Source of the DNA: Helopsaltes ochotensis
Taxonomy: Eukaryota > Chordata > Aves > Passeriformes > Locustellidae
Length of the DNA: 64,000 nt
Direction of reading: 5' to 3'
NCBI GenBank assembly: GCA_013400155.1
Contig: VXBM01001657.1
Coordinates: forward strand, 72,921 to 136,920
The notes beneath the pieces were generated by a model. It did no database searches and was not told where the DNA came from. It saw nothing but the letters and a program-made list of their open reading frames with translations. Shown in pieces: positions 62,801-64,000 of this stretch (positions are counted from its first letter, which is position 1; the number at the start of each line of letters is the position of its first letter). Position numbers and translations under genes: made by a program.

Positions 62801-64000
62801 CATTAGTGTAAATTTGCTAAATTAACATGCATGGGAATAACAGAAGCCCATAAATTTACATCTCTCTTACATTTCCACCATTTTTCTCCGTACAACCATT
62901 CCCATTTAAGGCAAAGACAGTAATCTGGAAACAAAAAGGTGGAATCTATTATCACCCTTACTTATTTGTATCCGGTCAATCTCTGTCGACACACTGTACC
63001 CTTTCTTTTATGGCACAGATCTGCCTAATAACCAGAACAGCTAGGCCTCTGTGTCCGCACCATGTCAATAATACAACACTGTAAAACAGTTTTGCATGTT
63101 TAGAATTTCAAATCTCATTGGTCATGAAGAGTTAATCTTTAATACTATTTCTGCATCAAGACTGTTTTTCTCTTAGCAATTACTGATACGCCAGGCACTG
63201 GCAATTCAAAAAGCTGGAAAATCAGAGCCCTTTCTCTAGACAATCTGCCATGGATCCATTCATAGGTAGTACTCCATCTGTTGTTATAGAAACATGTTTC
63301 AATACTATGACTTATCTCTCGTCTAGCTGGCTGGGTTATCTACAACTATCACCAGGGTGTCAAAGAGCTTGACAAAGAAAACAACATCAAAAATTCTGGG
63401 TCAAGTCAATCAAATCAGCAATAGCCTAAATATAGTTGATCTTTTGCCTCTTTCAGCGCATCCTTTCCTACACATTTAGGTTTCTTCATAGTGCCACTCA
63501 TCTATTAATTTCAGTGCTCTTTTTAGATACTAAAAGAAAGCTGTAGCAGACAGATGGGGACACCAAATAGTGTGAAAGGAGGTAAAATTAGTGCCCATTT
63601 TAATCTCTTGTGGACATATCTCACTCTTGCTGATTACAAAATCTACTAAATGGGGGCATAGTCTCCTGGAGAAACTGGTAGAACCTACATTGTTTAGAAC
63701 TTATGAAAGTAGGTTGAACAATGCACAAGAAAATGTGCCATCAAAAAAGAGCTATGCTGGCGAAATGATAGACTACATGAGTTAAGATTTGCTAGCTATT
63801 TCTAGATTCTGTATGTATCATAAACCCCACAGAATTTCCCCTATAAATACAGAGTGGGAGTTTACTTTGGAGAAGGAGAGAGCAGAGGAAAGGTGAAACA
63901 GATGACTTTTTCCCCTGAAGTGTGGGGAAATAAATACTGAAGAACACATCTTCCCAATTTCCTTATGTAATTGATAAATCATGTCAATGGCTGTTTTAGA

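Larger units (their letters stand above)
48538..64000. other. Long AT-rich region, no gene seen
   Basis: About 15.5 kb of AT-rich, apparently unique DNA. I find no CR1, LTR, RNA gene or convincing exon. The longest frame is 142 codons (55546-55974, +), starting Met-Lys-Met-Asp-Lys-Lys and unlike any family I know; it lacks a recognisable promoter and may be chance. Small structures are a GA tract at 57895-57909 and a palindrome and direct-repeat site at 59837-59875. Ancient conserved non-coding elements could be present but cannot be seen without alignment. Confidence 0.5.

Noticed and set aside
1..64000. CRISPR arrays, bacterial operons, phage genes, rRNA genes
   Set aside because: No regularly spaced direct repeats of the CRISPR type, no dense long frames and no recognisable rRNA. 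The CR1 and avian LTR content indicates a bird nuclear genome.

Overview
This window looks like bird nuclear DNA, AT-rich and non-coding over most of its length. The main evidence is repeat content. There are several 5'-truncated CR1 LINE copies, including 3' ends close to the usual CR1 tail, and several avian endogenous retrovirus (ERV) LTRs. I see no bacterial or viral gene organisation. No open reading frame longer than about 150 codons is free of gap bases, and I cannot assign any established protein-coding gene. The window is most likely intergenic or lies within a very large intron. Species cannot be read from the sequence.

Layout. 1-12.4 kb: AT-rich background with a CR1 ORF2 relic on + (about 2.65-2.9 kb), an unclassified GC-raised repeat-like block (about 6.75-7.4 kb) and a minus-strand CR1 fragment (about 8.79-9.24 kb). 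12.44-14.65 kb: a long minus-strand CR1 copy split by a complete solo LTR (12568-13161) with a 6-bp target-site duplication; this is the clearest mobile-element structure here. 16.08-16.21 kb: a short CR1 3' end on +. 22.42-23.19 kb: an older minus-strand CR1 that keeps a recognisable reverse-transcriptase FADD box. 24.6-25.8 kb: an assembly gap followed by a CR1 3' end on +. 31.34-31.88 kb: a degraded avian ERV-family fragment. 34.86 kb: a 57-bp A-tract. 36.55-37.2 kb: a probable minus-strand LTR. 38.03-38.35 kb: a (TTTC)n microsatellite running into a second gap. 38.50-38.67 kb: an exact 89-bp tandem duplication. 39.6-41.1 kb: two exon-like segments on + whose reading phases agree, followed by AATAAA; this is a weak gene candidate. 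44.93-46.48 kb: a GC/CpG-rich island interrupted by a probable plus-strand LTR (45443-46102), with three CTCF-like motifs in its left part. 48.28-48.54 kb: a fragment of a common avian LTR. From 48.5 kb to the end I see almost only AT-rich unique-looking sequence.

No set of genes working together is visible. The points most worth following up are the CTCF-like cluster beside the LTR, the two-exon candidate at 39.6-41.1 kb, the exact 89-bp duplication and the nested LTR-in-CR1 structure. Family matches to CR1 and avian LTRs were made by recall, not by a database search.
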